Part shown: positions 17,135-25,459 of the stretch, in pieces | Layout of the letters: each line of letters opens with the position of its first letter | How positions within the stretch are numbered: the stretch's first letter is position 1 | NCBI RefSeq assembly: GCF_029760895.1 | Contig: NZ_CP121679.1 | Location: forward strand, 2,170,001-2,234,000 | Length of the DNA stretch: 64,000 nucleotides | Source of the DNA: Ancylobacter sp. WKF20 | GTDB lineage: Bacteria; Pseudomonadota; Alphaproteobacteria; Rhizobiales; Xanthobacteraceae | Direction: 5' to 3' | The notes under the pieces: generated by a model | Database searches by the model: none | Told to the model about the DNA's origin: nothing | The model's input: only the letters and a program-made list of their open reading frames with translations | Position numbers and translations under genes: made by a program

Positions 17135-17958
17135 TGATGCACCCCCAGAAGCTCGCCCAGCGCATCGCCGATCATCGAGAAGCCGAAGGCCAGCACGACG
17201 ATGGAGAGGCCCGGAAACACCGTGATCCACCAGGCCTGCGACAGGAAGGACTGGCCTTCCGCTACCATGATACCCCACTCCGCCGTCGGTGGCTGAACGC
17301 CAAGGCCGAGATAGGAGATCGCCGCCCCCGACAAGAGCACCAGCACCGCATCCGACATGCAGAACACCACCGAGCCGGCAACGGCATTGGGCAGCAAATG
17401 CCGGAACAGCACGCGCGGGCGGGAAAAGCCCAGGCTCACCGCCGCCACCGCATAGTCGGCGGTCTTCAGAACGAGGATCTGCGCGCGGATGAGGCGGGCG
17501 TAGGAGACCCAGCCGACCAGCGCCATCGCTATGTAAAAGCTCGACAATCCCGGCCCGAGAATGGCGATGATGGCGAGCATCAGCACGAGGAAGGGAAAGG
17601 CGAGGATGATGTCGATCAGCCGCATCAGCAGCGCATCAATGATGCCGCCGAAGAAGCCGGCCACCGCCCCTATCACTGTACCGATAAGGAACGGAAACAG
17701 CACGCCGATGGCCGCCATCTGCAGGTCCACCCGCGCGCCATAGATGATGCGCGAGAGGATATCGCGGCCGAAATTATCGGTGCCGAAGGGATGGGCCAGC
17801 GAAGGCGCCTGAAGCCGCGCCGTGGCGTCCTGAAAGATCGGGTCATAGGGCGCGATCACCGGCGCGGCCAGCGCCGCGAGGGCGAACAGGCCGATGATGG
17901 CCAGCCCCGCCATCAGCGTCGGGTTGCGCCGGAGCGTGGTGAGAAGCGGGGCGCTCAC
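17131..17958 (-). CDS. Dipeptide ABC transporter permease (DppC-like)
   Basis: 275 residues. The first span NPTLMAGLAIIGLFALAALAAPVIAPYDP and the periplasmic HPFGTDNFGRDILSRIIYGARVDLQ segment are diagnostic of DppC/OppC. The EAA-like loop is ADYAVAAVSLGFSRPRVLFRHLLPNA. Both ends overlap neighbours by four bases (start with the DppB-like stop, stop with the ATPase start), so the operon is tightly coupled. It pairs with 17955-18893. Confidence 0.92.
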   Translation of the reverse strand: MSAPLLTTLRRNPTLMAGLAIIGLFALAALAAPVIAPYDPIFQDATARLQAPSLAHPFGTDNFGRDILSRIIYGARVDLQMAAIGVLFPFLIGTVIGAVAGFFGGIIDALLMRLIDIILAFPFLVLMLAIIAILGPGLSSFYIAMALVGWVSYARLIRAQILVLKTADYAVAAVSLGFSRPRVLFRHLLPNAVAGSVVFCMSDAVLVLLSGAAISYLGLGVQPPTAEWGIMVAEGQSFLSQAWWITVFPGLSIVVLAFGFSMIGDALGELLGVHQ

Positions 17959-18893
17959 AGCTTCACCCGCGGATCGACGGCGACGGTGGCGATGTCGGCG
18001 ATGAAGTTCACCAGCACGGTGGCGCAGGCGAACACCATGGCGACGCCCTGTACCACCATGTAATCCCTTGAGAAAATCGCCCGGACCAGAAGCTGGCCCA
18101 TGCCCGGCAGGGCGAAGATGCTCTCGATCACCACGCTGCCGCCGATCAGCCAGCCAATGTTCACCGCCAGCAGATTGATCGAGGGGGCGATGGCGTTCGG
18201 CAGCACATGGCGCCAGAACACGATGGATTCCGGCATGCCGCGCGCCCGCGCGGCCGTCGCGACATCGGACCGGAGCCAGTCGATCATCGCCGCCCGCAGC
18301 GAGCGCAGCAGCACGGTGGAGAGCGACAGGGCAATGGTGAGCGCCGGCAAGGCGAGGTGGGCGAGCTTGTCGCCCAGCGTGTCGCCGTATCCTGATACCG
18401 GAAAGATCGGCACGGTGACGGCGAGCAGGATGATGAGCATCAGCCCGAGCCAGAAGGGCGGAAAGCCGATGCCGAAGGTCGAGACGACGCGGATGGCGTG
18501 GTCGATCGGCCGGCCCTGATTGCGCGCGGCGAGCGCGGCGAGCGGCACGGCGATCAGGATGGAGAGCACCACGCTCGCCAGCACCAGCGCCAGCGTCGGC
18601 TCGATGCGGGTCGCGATCAGCCGGAGCACATCAATCTTGTAGACGATGGAAGTGCCCATCTCGCCATGGGCGAGGTTGCGGAGAAAATAGAGATATTGCA
18701 GCCAGATAGGCTCATCGAGCCCATATTGCGCGCGGATGTTGGCGATCGCCGTCGGCGTCGCCCGCGCGCCCAGCAGCACCCGCGCCGGATCGCCGGGGAT
18801 CAGCCGCACCAGGATGAAGGTGACGAGGCTGACGCCGAAGATCACCGGCAGAAACTGCAGCGGGCGCCGGAGGATGAAGGAATAGCGGTGCAT
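17955..18893 (-). CDS. Dipeptide ABC transporter permease (DppB-like)
   Basis: 312 residues. The N-terminal span FILRRPLQFLPVIFGVSLVTFILVRLIPGDPARVLLG is the DppB/OppB hallmark, with the RAQYGLDEPIWLQYLYFL loop after it and the ATAARARGMPESIVFWRHVLPNA cytoplasmic loop. It starts 12 bp after the peptidase stop, so hydrolase and importer are one transcript under the lux-box-like site at 19863-19882. Confidence 0.92.
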   Translation of the reverse strand: MHRYSFILRRPLQFLPVIFGVSLVTFILVRLIPGDPARVLLGARATPTAIANIRAQYGLDEPIWLQYLYFLRNLAHGEMGTSIVYKIDVLRLIATRIEPTLALVLASVVLSILIAVPLAALAARNQGRPIDHAIRVVSTFGIGFPPFWLGLMLIILLAVTVPIFPVSGYGDTLGDKLAHLALPALTIALSLSTVLLRSLRAAMIDWLRSDVATAARARGMPESIVFWRHVLPNAIAPSINLLAVNIGWLIGGSVVIESIFALPGMGQLLVRAIFSRDYMVVQGVAMVFACATVLVNFIADIATVAVDPRVKL

Positions 18894-18905
18894 GTCCGGG
18901 ATGCG

Positions 18906-19796
18906 TCACGCGCCCGAGGCGCTGGCGAGGAAATCAAGGAGGACCGGGTAGTAGCCGGCCGGGTTCTCATAGAACGGCATATGGCTGGCATTGAGCACGA
19001 GATTGAGCCGCGCCTGAGGTAGGGCGTGCTTCATTTTCATCGCGCAGGCCGGCGTCAGCTCGTCCCGCTCGCCGACCACGATCAGCGTCGGTACGGTGAT
19101 GCGGTGCAGATCCGGGATGCGGTTCCAGTCCTTGAGATTGCCGGTGTAGAGGAACTCGTTCGGGCCCTGCATGGTCATGTAGGGGCCCATGTTCCAGTCA
19201 TCCAGCGAGCGCTTCACCGGGGCCGGCCATTCCGGCAGGCGGCAGACATGGCGGTAATTTAATAGGGTGATCGCTGCCTGATATTCCGGGTGGTCGAAGG
19301 TGCCGGCCGCCTCATGCTTCTGCATCATGGCGACCGTCTCCGGCCCCAGCGCCGCACGCAGCTTTTCCAGCTCGCTGACGAGATGCGGCATGTCCGCCAC
19401 CGTGTCGGCAAGGATCAGGCTTTTCAACGCGTTAGGATAGGTCAGCGCGTAGTCGATGGCGAGCCAGCCGCCCCAGCTATGGCCGAGCAAATGAACCCGC
19501 CCGAGGCCGAGCGTCGTGCGCACCGCCTCGACTTCCTCGACATAGCGGGCAATGGTCCACAGCCCCTCATCGGTCGGCCGGTCCGAGGCGCCGGTGCCGA
19601 GCTGGTCAAATGTTACCACCCGGTAGCCTTGGTCGATCAGGCAGGAATGCGCCTCGCGCAGATAGTCGCAGGGCAGGCCCGGCCCGCCATTCAGCAGCAG
19701 CACCGTCTCCGCGCCCGTGCCGAAGCTGTAGGTGACGATCCGGTGGCCATCGACCGTGATGTCCTGCCGCTGGTCCGGCTCGATCTCGCGCCACAT
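18906..19796 (-). CDS. pip: Proline iminopeptidase-family alpha/beta hydrolase (copy 1)
   Basis: 296 residues, no signal peptide, hence cytoplasmic. The oxyanion-loop motif is NGGPG at residues 37-40 with Asn where family members usually have His. The nucleophile elbow is GHSWGG with Ser107; Asp in GERDELTP and His in NASHMPFYENP complete the triad. Family members release N-terminal proline or act on related amides. It is the first gene of the peptide-importer operon and divergent from the LuxR solo gene; the same gene pair is the hallmark of plant-responsive PipR/OryR-type loci. A homologue of about the same length lies at 20773-21675. Confidence 0.85.
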   Translation of the reverse strand: MWREIEPDQRQDITVDGHRIVTYSFGTGAETVLLLNGGPGLPCDYLREAHSCLIDQGYRVVTFDQLGTGASDRPTDEGLWTIARYVEEVEAVRTTLGLGRVHLLGHSWGGWLAIDYALTYPNALKSLILADTVADMPHLVSELEKLRAALGPETVAMMQKHEAAGTFDHPEYQAAITLLNYRHVCRLPEWPAPVKRSLDDWNMGPYMTMQGPNEFLYTGNLKDWNRIPDLHRITVPTLIVVGERDELTPACAMKMKHALPQARLNLVLNASHMPFYENPAGYYPVLLDFLASASGA

Positions 19797-19862
19797 GGTG
19801 CTGCCAATCCCTGCTCAACAATGAGGCATGCTCAATTCCTAGAGAAAACAGGAGTCCAAACC

Positions 19863-19882
19863 AGCTATCAGAAGTGATAGGT
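19863..19882. promoter_or_regulatory. lux-box-like palindrome, site 1
   Basis: AGCTATCAGAAGTGATAGGT is a 20-bp dyad (AGCTATCA versus ACCTATCA in the complementary half, 7 of 8 matching). It fits the NNCT-N12-AGNN pattern of LuxR-type binding sites. It lies 66 bp upstream of the first peptidase gene and 33 bp upstream of the luxR gene, so it could serve both. Confidence 0.75.
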
Positions 19883-19915
19883 TCAGCGGCTGTCGCAGCA
19901 GGAAGGCGCATCACG

Positions 19916-20686
19916 ATGGGCGTGCAGAGCGCAACACATATCGAGGCCATGGAGGCGCGGTTCGGTGCCGCCAAGTCCTTGGGCGCGCAGGTGGATATCC
20001 TGTTTGAGGCGGTCGGCGCGCTCGGCTTCGACACGCTGATCTACGACTACACGCCGGCCCGCTACGACCTCAGCGGGCAGCAGATGCTGCCGACCGTTCT
20101 GGAGCTGCGCAATGTCGACGAGACCATGCGCGACTACTGGTTCGGCCACGGCTATTTCCGGCTCGATCCGGTGCAGAAGGTCGCGCTCGGCACCACCCGC
20201 CCCTTCGTGTGGAACTACGACAAGCGGGCGCAGACGCTGATCAGCCGCTTCATGACCGAGGACGCCGCGCCGGTGGCCGACTTCCTCACGGAGCGCGGGC
20301 TGAGCGCCGGTGTTACCGTACCGATCCATCTGCCCGGCGGCGACTACGCGACGGTGACCGGCATTCGCTGCGGCGACGGGCGCTTCACCGAGCGCGAGGC
20401 CCCCGCCTGCCTCGGCGATTTCGGCCTGATCGCCCACCTCTTCCAGCACGCCGCCCAGAATCGCAGCGTCGAAGGCCGCATCGAAGGCCTGCCGCATCTT
20501 ACCGTTCGCGAGCGCGAATGCCTGCGCCACGCCGCCGACGGGCTCTCGGCCAAGGAGATTTCCCGCGTTCTCGGCCGCTCCGTGCCGACGGTGGTGATGC
20601 ATCTCAACGCCGCCATGCGAAAGCTGGAAGCCAAGAACCGCACCCAGGCCGCCGTGCGCGCCGCCCGGCTGCGGCTGCTCGACTAG
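19916..20686 (+). CDS. LuxR-family solo regulator, plant-signal-responsive (PipR/OryR) type
   Basis: 256 residues; GGAAGG precedes the ATG. The autoinducer-binding domain spans about residues 20-180 and the GerE-type HTH about 194-250 ([32 protein letters not shown]). Aligned on the DPV motif, the positions equal to TraR Asp70, Pro71 and Trp85 are kept (Asp84, Pro85, Trp99), while those equal to Trp57 and Tyr61 are Met71 and Trp75. This W-to-M, Y-to-W pair is the known mark of LuxR solos that respond to plant compounds instead of acyl-homoserine lactones. No luxI gene is in the window. Its flanking hydrolases and peptide importer are the probable targets. Confidence 0.88.
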   Translation: MGVQSATHIEAMEARFGAAKSLGAQVDILFEAVGALGFDTLIYDYTPARYDLSGQQMLPTVLELRNVDETMRDYWFGHGYFRLDPVQKVALGTTRPFVWNYDKRAQTLISRFMTEDAAPVADFLTERGLSAGVTVPIHLPGGDYATVTGIRCGDGRFTEREAPACLGDFGLIAHLFQHAAQNRSVEGRIEGLPHLTVRERECLRHAADGLSAKEISRVLGRSVPTVVMHLNAAMRKLEAKNRTQAAVRAARLRLLD

Positions 20687-20687
20687 A

Positions 20688-20707
20688 ACCCCTCACTTCT
20701 GATAGCT
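20688..20707. promoter_or_regulatory. lux-box-like palindrome, site 2
   Basis: ACCCCTCACTTCTGATAGCT lies two bases after the luxR stop and 65 bp before the second peptidase gene. Sixteen bases, TCACTTCTGATAGCTG (20693-20708 with the flanking T/G), are the exact complement of 19862-19877; the other half-site is degenerate (CCCC for CCTA). Confidence 0.7.
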
Positions 20708-20772
20708 GCCGCGCCCGGCCGCGACTTTCTATTTTCCTGCGCTATCGAACGATGAGCCGCAGGAGAATCGGC

Positions 20773-21675
20773 ATGAGTGCCGTGGCGAGCATGGAAGGGC
20801 GCATGCCCTTCCGGGGTTACGAGACCTGGTACCGCGTGACGGGCGATCTCGGCAGCGGACCCCTGCCGCTGTTGGTGGCCCATGGCGGGCCGGGCTGCAC
20901 CCATGACTATGTCGATTCCTTCAAGGAAATCAGCGCTCTGGATGGCCGCGCCGTCATCCATTACGACCAGCTCGGCAATGGCAAGTCGACCCATTTGCCG
21001 GAGAAGGGGCCGGACTTCTGGACGGTCGATCTGTTCCTCGCCGAGCTCGACGCCCTGCTCGCCCATCTCGGCATTGCCGGCCGCTACGCCTTTCTCGGCC
21101 AGTCCTGGGGCGGCATGCTGGGCGCCGAGCACGCCGTGCGCCGGCCGGCCGGGCTGAAGGCCCTCGTCATCGCCAATTCGCCCGCCAACATGCACACCTG
21201 GGTATCTGAGGCGAACCGGCTGCGCCGCGACCTGCCGGCCGACGTGCAGGCGACGCTCATGAAGCATGAGGCGGCGGGCACGCTGACCGATCCGGAATAT
21301 ATTACCGCATCCCGCGTGTTCTACGACCGGCATGTGTGCCGCGTGACGCCCTGGCCGGAGGATGTCGCGCGCACCTTCGCGGCGATGGACGTGGACAACA
21401 CGGTCTACCGCAACATGAACGGGCCGACGGAATTCCACGTCATCGGCACGATGAAGGCCTGGACCATCGAGGACCGGCTGCACCTCGTTGAGGCGCCGAC
21501 GCTGCTGATCTCCGGCGCATATGACGAAGCGACACCCGAAGTGGTGCGACCCTACCGCGAGCGCGTGCCGAACTGCACCTGGACGCTGTTCCCGGACTCC
21601 AGCCACATGCCGCATGTGGAAGAAAAGGAAGCGTGCCTGAAGGCCGTCTCCGAGTTCCTGAAGACGCACGACTGA
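20773..21675 (+). CDS. pip: Proline iminopeptidase-family alpha/beta hydrolase (copy 2)
   Basis: 300 residues from the ATG at 20773 (AGGAG 7 bases upstream; a further upstream ATG at 20752 lacks a site). It keeps the canonical HGGPG at residues 38-41, nucleophile elbow GQSWGG with Ser111, Asp in SGAYDEATP and His in [10 protein letters not shown]. It is clearly homologous to 18906-19796 (shared KHEAAGT, RHVCR, GPxEF segments) but diverged, so an old duplication. It is downstream of luxR with lux-box site 2 between them. Confidence 0.85.
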   Translation: MSAVASMEGRMPFRGYETWYRVTGDLGSGPLPLLVAHGGPGCTHDYVDSFKEISALDGRAVIHYDQLGNGKSTHLPEKGPDFWTVDLFLAELDALLAHLGIAGRYAFLGQSWGGMLGAEHAVRRPAGLKALVIANSPANMHTWVSEANRLRRDLPADVQATLMKHEAAGTLTDPEYITASRVFYDRHVCRVTPWPEDVARTFAAMDVDNTVYRNMNGPTEFHVIGTMKAWTIEDRLHLVEAPTLLISGAYDEATPEVVRPYRERVPNCTWTLFPDSSHMPHVEEKEACLKAVSEFLKTHD

Positions 21676-21720
21676 GCGACGCGACCTCCTCAGAACGCCC
21701 TGAAGTCAAAGCTATTCTGC

Positions 21721-21742
21721 CGGGGTGCTCGCGCTCACCCCG
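21721..21742. terminator. Possible bidirectional hairpin between convergent genes
   Basis: Stem CGGGGTG (21721-21727) and CACCCCG (21736-21742) with an 8-nt loop, between the second peptidase gene and the small ORF. No T-run follows on either strand. Confidence 0.4.
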
Positions 21743-22012
21743 TCAGGCGCGGATAGCCGGGCTGTCAGGGTTGGACGGCGGCGCAAGAGCCATCGCCGCT
21801 ACCAGCCGGGCGCCTTCCATGGCGCGGCCGATGCGCTCCAGGCTACGCCAGTCCAGCGCGCCGCTCGCCTCTCCGAGATAGACCGCCCAGATGCGGGGCG
21901 GCAGCGGCGGCCCACTCATTTCCGCCTCGAGATGGCGGGCGAGACGGGTTATCTCCTCTGCCGGGATCCCACCGTCGGCCTCATCCTCGTCGAAACAGTC
22001 GCCGCACATCAC
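21743..22012 (-). CDS. Small conserved-looking hypothetical protein (89 aa)
   Basis: I do not recognise the family. It starts one base after the stop of the LVIVD-repeat gene with a GAGGG site 4 bases before the ATG, so it is probably translated from the same message. The N-terminus MMCGDCFDEDEADGG has a CxxC pair and an acidic patch that could bind a metal; the rest is mostly helical (ITRLARHLEAEM, DWRSLERIGRAMEGARLVAAMALA). There is no membrane segment or signal. It could be a partner or maturation factor of the LVIVD protein. Confidence 0.55.
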   Translation of the reverse strand: MMCGDCFDEDEADGGIPAEEITRLARHLEAEMSGPPLPPRIWAVYLGEASGALDWRSLERIGRAMEGARLVAAMALAPPSNPDSPAIRA

Positions 22013-23299
22013 TCAGCCCTCGAAGGCCAGAAGGTCGAGCCCGCGGTCGCGGTCCAGCACGGCGACGATGCCGCGCGGATCGACATCGACATCGTTGCTC
22101 TGCGGCGCCGTGTGACCGGCCGCCGGCGCGGGGATGAAATGGCCGACCTCGCGCGGTTCCTCGGGATTGGCGAGGTCGATCACCCGCAGACCACCGGAAA
22201 ACCAGCTCGCGAAGACCAGGCTGCCAACCTGCCGCTCCTGGAACTGGTGCGCGCCGAAGCGCCCGCCGGCCCGCGCATAGGGCGAAGCGCTCTCCGCGAC
22301 GTGGAAGGTGGAAATCGACCGCAGCGCCGCCGGATCGGAGGCGTCCATCACCCAGAGGAAGGCATGCGGCTGGCCGGGGGTATGGTCATGCTCCTCGTCG
22401 ATCATCAGCGCGATGTCCCGCCCGGCGATCGGCGCGGCGAGACGGAACAGCGTGTGCGTCGGCTCGGGAAAGGGCGGGTGGTAATTATAGCTGCCGAGCG
22501 TGCGCGGTCGCGTGATGTCCGCCACGTCGATGGTGAAGGCGCCCGCGTACCAGCACGATGCCCACATTATGTCGCCGACGCGCAGCGCGTGGTGCAGGCG
22601 GTGGCGCTGGCCGGACCAACTGGGCGTCTCGCCCGCCGCGACATGCTGGCCGGGCATGTGCCAGCGGGAAACCTCGCGCGGCCGGGTCGGGTCGGCGAGG
22701 TCGTAGATGACGAGGATGTTGCCGATATAGCCCGTCATCTCCGTGGAGATGTAGGCGTAGCGCTCGTCCATGTCGAAGCGGTGGACGCCGATGCCGCCGG
22801 TCTTCACATAGGCAAGCTCCCGCGGATTGGCGGGATCGGCGATGTCCCACACGCGGAAGCCACCGGCCTCATAGCCGCGCGCGAGCCCGGCGCGCAGCTC
22901 CGGCAGGTCGGACGGCGCCACGCCGAGCGCGGCCGCCAGCTCAACCTCCGAGGGCGCGTGGCCGAGACGCGCCGTCAGTTCGGTCGCGGCCGCCTCCAGC
23001 CGTTCGCCCTTGCGGTAAAAATGCCGGCGGTGGCGCTCGACATTGGTGATCATCAGATCGCCCGCCACCTTCACCTTGTGGGTGTGGGAGAACGGGTCCG
23101 GCGGCGCCAGCCGGGCGACGATCCGTGGCGAGGAGGGGTCGCGTATGTCGAGGATGGTCGTGCCATCGGGCGGCGACATGTGGCCGATGAAGGCGTAGCC
23201 GTCCTTGATCGTCACCTCGCCCCCGCCCGGCAAATCGAGCCGGGCGAGCGGGCGGATATTGGCGCTGGCGAGCGGCGTCGCGGGGTTGTGCAGGGTCAT
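22013..23299 (-). CDS. LVIVD-repeat (beta-propeller-like) protein
   Basis: 428 residues, no signal peptide. Several LVIVD-type repeats are visible: TTILDIRDPSSPRIVA, FRVWDIADPANPRELA, LVIYDLADPTRPREVS, FTIDVADITRPRTLG and LRVIDLANPEEPREVG, spaced as blades of a propeller. Residues about 100-143 interrupt this with a helical insert resembling the sigma-70 region 3 consensus. It follows the TctA gene by 10 bp and is co-transcribed with the tripartite transporter. The function is unknown; a ligand-binding or scaffolding role for the imported carboxylate is a guess. Confidence 0.8.
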   Translation of the reverse strand: MTLHNPATPLASANIRPLARLDLPGGGEVTIKDGYAFIGHMSPPDGTTILDIRDPSSPRIVARLAPPDPFSHTHKVKVAGDLMITNVERHRRHFYRKGERLEAAATELTARLGHAPSEVELAAALGVAPSDLPELRAGLARGYEAGGFRVWDIADPANPRELAYVKTGGIGVHRFDMDERYAYISTEMTGYIGNILVIYDLADPTRPREVSRWHMPGQHVAAGETPSWSGQRHRLHHALRVGDIMWASCWYAGAFTIDVADITRPRTLGSYNYHPPFPEPTHTLFRLAAPIAGRDIALMIDEEHDHTPGQPHAFLWVMDASDPAALRSISTFHVAESASPYARAGGRFGAHQFQERQVGSLVFASWFSGGLRVIDLANPEEPREVGHFIPAPAAGHTAPQSNDVDVDPRGIVAVLDRDRGLDLLAFEG

Positions 23300-23309
23300 C
23301 GGCTAGCCC

Positions 23310-24827
23310 TCACGCGGCGGCGATGCGGGTGGCGCGGTTGCGCCGCCACTGCACGATGGAGGGGATGGCGAGGGAGATGGCGAGCGCCGCCCACAGGATG
23401 TTGCCGACCGGCGAGGAGAAGAACACCCACGGATCATTGCCGCTGATGCGCAGCGCCCGCATGACGTTGGCCTCCAGCATCGGGCCGAGGATCACCCCGA
23501 TCAGCAGCGCGACGACGTTGAAGCCGGTCTTGCGGCAGACATAGCCGATGGCGCCGAACAGCAGCGTGAGCCACAGATCGAACATATAGGCGCGCGGGGC
23601 GAAGGCGCCGACGAGGGTGAAGGCGATGATGATCGGCGCCAGCACCGGGGTCGGGATCATCACCAGCTTGGAGACCCAGCGGGTCAGCGGCAGGGTGGTG
23701 AACAGCATCACCGCATAGGCGACCAGCATGGTGATGAACACGCCATAGCCGAGGCCGGGGTTCTGGATGAACAGGCGCGGCCCGAGCTGCACGCCGTGAT
23801 AGGTCATCACGATCAGCATCACCGCCGCCGTCGTGCCGCCGGGCACGCCGATGACGAGCAGCGGGATCAGGTCGCCCGAAGCGCAACCATTATTCGCCGA
23901 TTCCGGGGCGATGACGCCCTCGGGAATGCCAGTGCCGTATTTCTCCGGCGTCTTCGAATAGAGCCGTGATTGCTGGTAGGCGACGAAGGCGGCGATGGAG
24001 GCGCCCGCGCCCGGCACGATGCCGATGATGAGGCCGATGATGCCGGTCCAGATCATATGCCAGGTGCGCTGGAACGACATGACCACGCCTTCCCAGGTCT
24101 CCTTCCAGCCCGACTGCTTCATCATCTGCATGCCGGTTTCGCTGAGCACGGAGCTCTGCTCCATCATGATCAGCGCCTCGGAGATGGCGAAGACGCCGAT
24201 CAGCACGGCGATCAGCGGCACGCCGTCATACAGCTCGATGAAGCCGAACGTGCCGCGCGGCGTGGAGTAAATGTGGTCCGCGCCGATGGCGCCGATCAGC
24301 AGGCCGAGGAAGCCGGCGATCAGACCTTTGAGCATGTTGTCGGAGGCGACCGAGGCGATCAGCGTGATGCCGAACAGCAGGATCACCACCATCTCGACGC
24401 TGTGCATGTAGTAGGCGAGGCGCGCGATATAGGGCAGCAGGAAGATCGACATCAGCGCCGTGACCATGCCGCCCACCGTGGAGGCGACGAAGGAGAGCAC
24501 CAGCGCCTGCTGGCCAAGCCCCTTCTTGGCCATGGGATAGCCATCGAGGCATGTGGCCGCCGATCCGCCATTGCCGGGAATGTTGAGCAGGATCGAGGTG
24601 ATGCCGCCGCCCATATGCGAGGCGACGAACAGCGACACCATGAAGATCATGGCGACGTCCACATCCACCGCCAGGGTGAAGGGCAGCAGCATGATGATGG
24701 TGTTGGCCGAGCCGAAGCCCGGCATGGCGCCGATGATGATGCCGATGGTCGTCGCGATGACGATCAGCCAGAGATAGCTGAAATTCAGCAGGAACTGGTC
24801 GGCGAGCAGGCTGAAGCTCAGATTCAT
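23310..24827 (-). CDS. tctA: Tripartite tricarboxylate transporter large permease
   Basis: 505 residues, about 11-12 membrane spans. TctA marks include GIIIGAMPGFGSANTIIMLLPFT and the central GIVPGAGASIAAFVAYQQSRLYSKTPEKYGTG motif with two PGAG/PGFG loops related by internal duplication. It forms the channel with TctB and receives substrate from TctC. The operon order is tctC, tctB, tctA, LVIVD, small ORF. The substrate class is a carboxylate; which one cannot be told. Confidence 0.93.
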   Translation of the reverse strand: MNLSFSLLADQFLLNFSYLWLIVIATTIGIIIGAMPGFGSANTIIMLLPFTLAVDVDVAMIFMVSLFVASHMGGGITSILLNIPGNGGSAATCLDGYPMAKKGLGQQALVLSFVASTVGGMVTALMSIFLLPYIARLAYYMHSVEMVVILLFGITLIASVASDNMLKGLIAGFLGLLIGAIGADHIYSTPRGTFGFIELYDGVPLIAVLIGVFAISEALIMMEQSSVLSETGMQMMKQSGWKETWEGVVMSFQRTWHMIWTGIIGLIIGIVPGAGASIAAFVAYQQSRLYSKTPEKYGTGIPEGVIAPESANNGCASGDLIPLLVIGVPGGTTAAVMLIVMTYHGVQLGPRLFIQNPGLGYGVFITMLVAYAVMLFTTLPLTRWVSKLVMIPTPVLAPIIIAFTLVGAFAPRAYMFDLWLTLLFGAIGYVCRKTGFNVVALLIGVILGPMLEANVMRALRISGNDPWVFFSSPVGNILWAALAISLAIPSIVQWRRNRATRIAAA

Positions 24828-24846
24828 GACGGCCCCCTCTGGCGGC

Positions 24847-25350
24847 TCACAGGCCGGTCAGCGCCGCGACGAGGCGCTCGAAGGGGCCGGTCGGAAACGC
24901 GGTGCGCAGGATCAGGATGAAGAGGATGTAGCCGCCGAGCGCCAGCGCGCCGGCGGTAATCGCGGCATTGCGCGCGCTCATGCGCTGCAGCCAGAGGAAG
25001 GCGAAGAACAGGAACAGGAAGGTGGAGATGGTGAAGCCCGCCCAGGGGATGATCGCCACCGAAGCGACGGTCAGGGCGAACAGGGCGCCGCGGATGATGG
25101 CGAGCTGGCGCGTCTCCCACAGGCTGCGCCATTCCACATAGTGTGTCCCGCGCGCCAGCCCGATCACCGTGCGCAAGGCGAAGATGCCGATGAGCAGGAA
25201 CAGCACCACGGCGCAGAACACGCCGGAGACCTTGGCCTCCCAGTCGAGATCCTTGATCGAATAGAGGTAATAGGTGGCGAAGGCGGCGCCGAGGCCGGGG
25301 ATGATCCAGTCGGCACCGGTCGCGACCTTGCCGTCACGGTTCTCATTCAT
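24847..25350 (-). CDS. tctB: Tripartite tricarboxylate transporter small permease
   Basis: 167 residues with four hydrophobic spans (ADWIIPGLGAAFATYYLYSI, VSGVFCAVVLFLLIGIFAL, LFALTVASVAIIPWAGFTISTFLFLFFAFLWL, AAITAGALALGGYILFILILRTAF), the TctB topology. It lies 19 bp upstream of tctA. It is an accessory membrane subunit of the secondary transporter. Confidence 0.85.
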   Translation of the reverse strand: MNENRDGKVATGADWIIPGLGAAFATYYLYSIKDLDWEAKVSGVFCAVVLFLLIGIFALRTVIGLARGTHYVEWRSLWETRQLAIIRGALFALTVASVAIIPWAGFTISTFLFLFFAFLWLQRMSARNAAITAGALALGGYILFILILRTAFPTGPFERLVAALTGL

Positions 25351-25459
25351 GGCGATGTCCTGCGCGGGTGATGCGGAAAAAGCCCGGACCCGCCGGGCAG
25401 GACGCCGCCGCAGAGGCGGCTGCGGGACCGCGGGGGCCCCGCACGCGGCGCGCGTCAGC

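Noticed and set aside
18906..21675. Acyl-homoserine lactone quorum-sensing system
   Set aside because: No luxI-type synthase is present and the two AHL-contact positions are Met and Trp.
22013..23299. Sigma-70-family transcription factor
   Set aside because: The sigma-like stretch is only about 40 residues and sits inside clear LVIVD repeats; no region 2 or region 4 is present.
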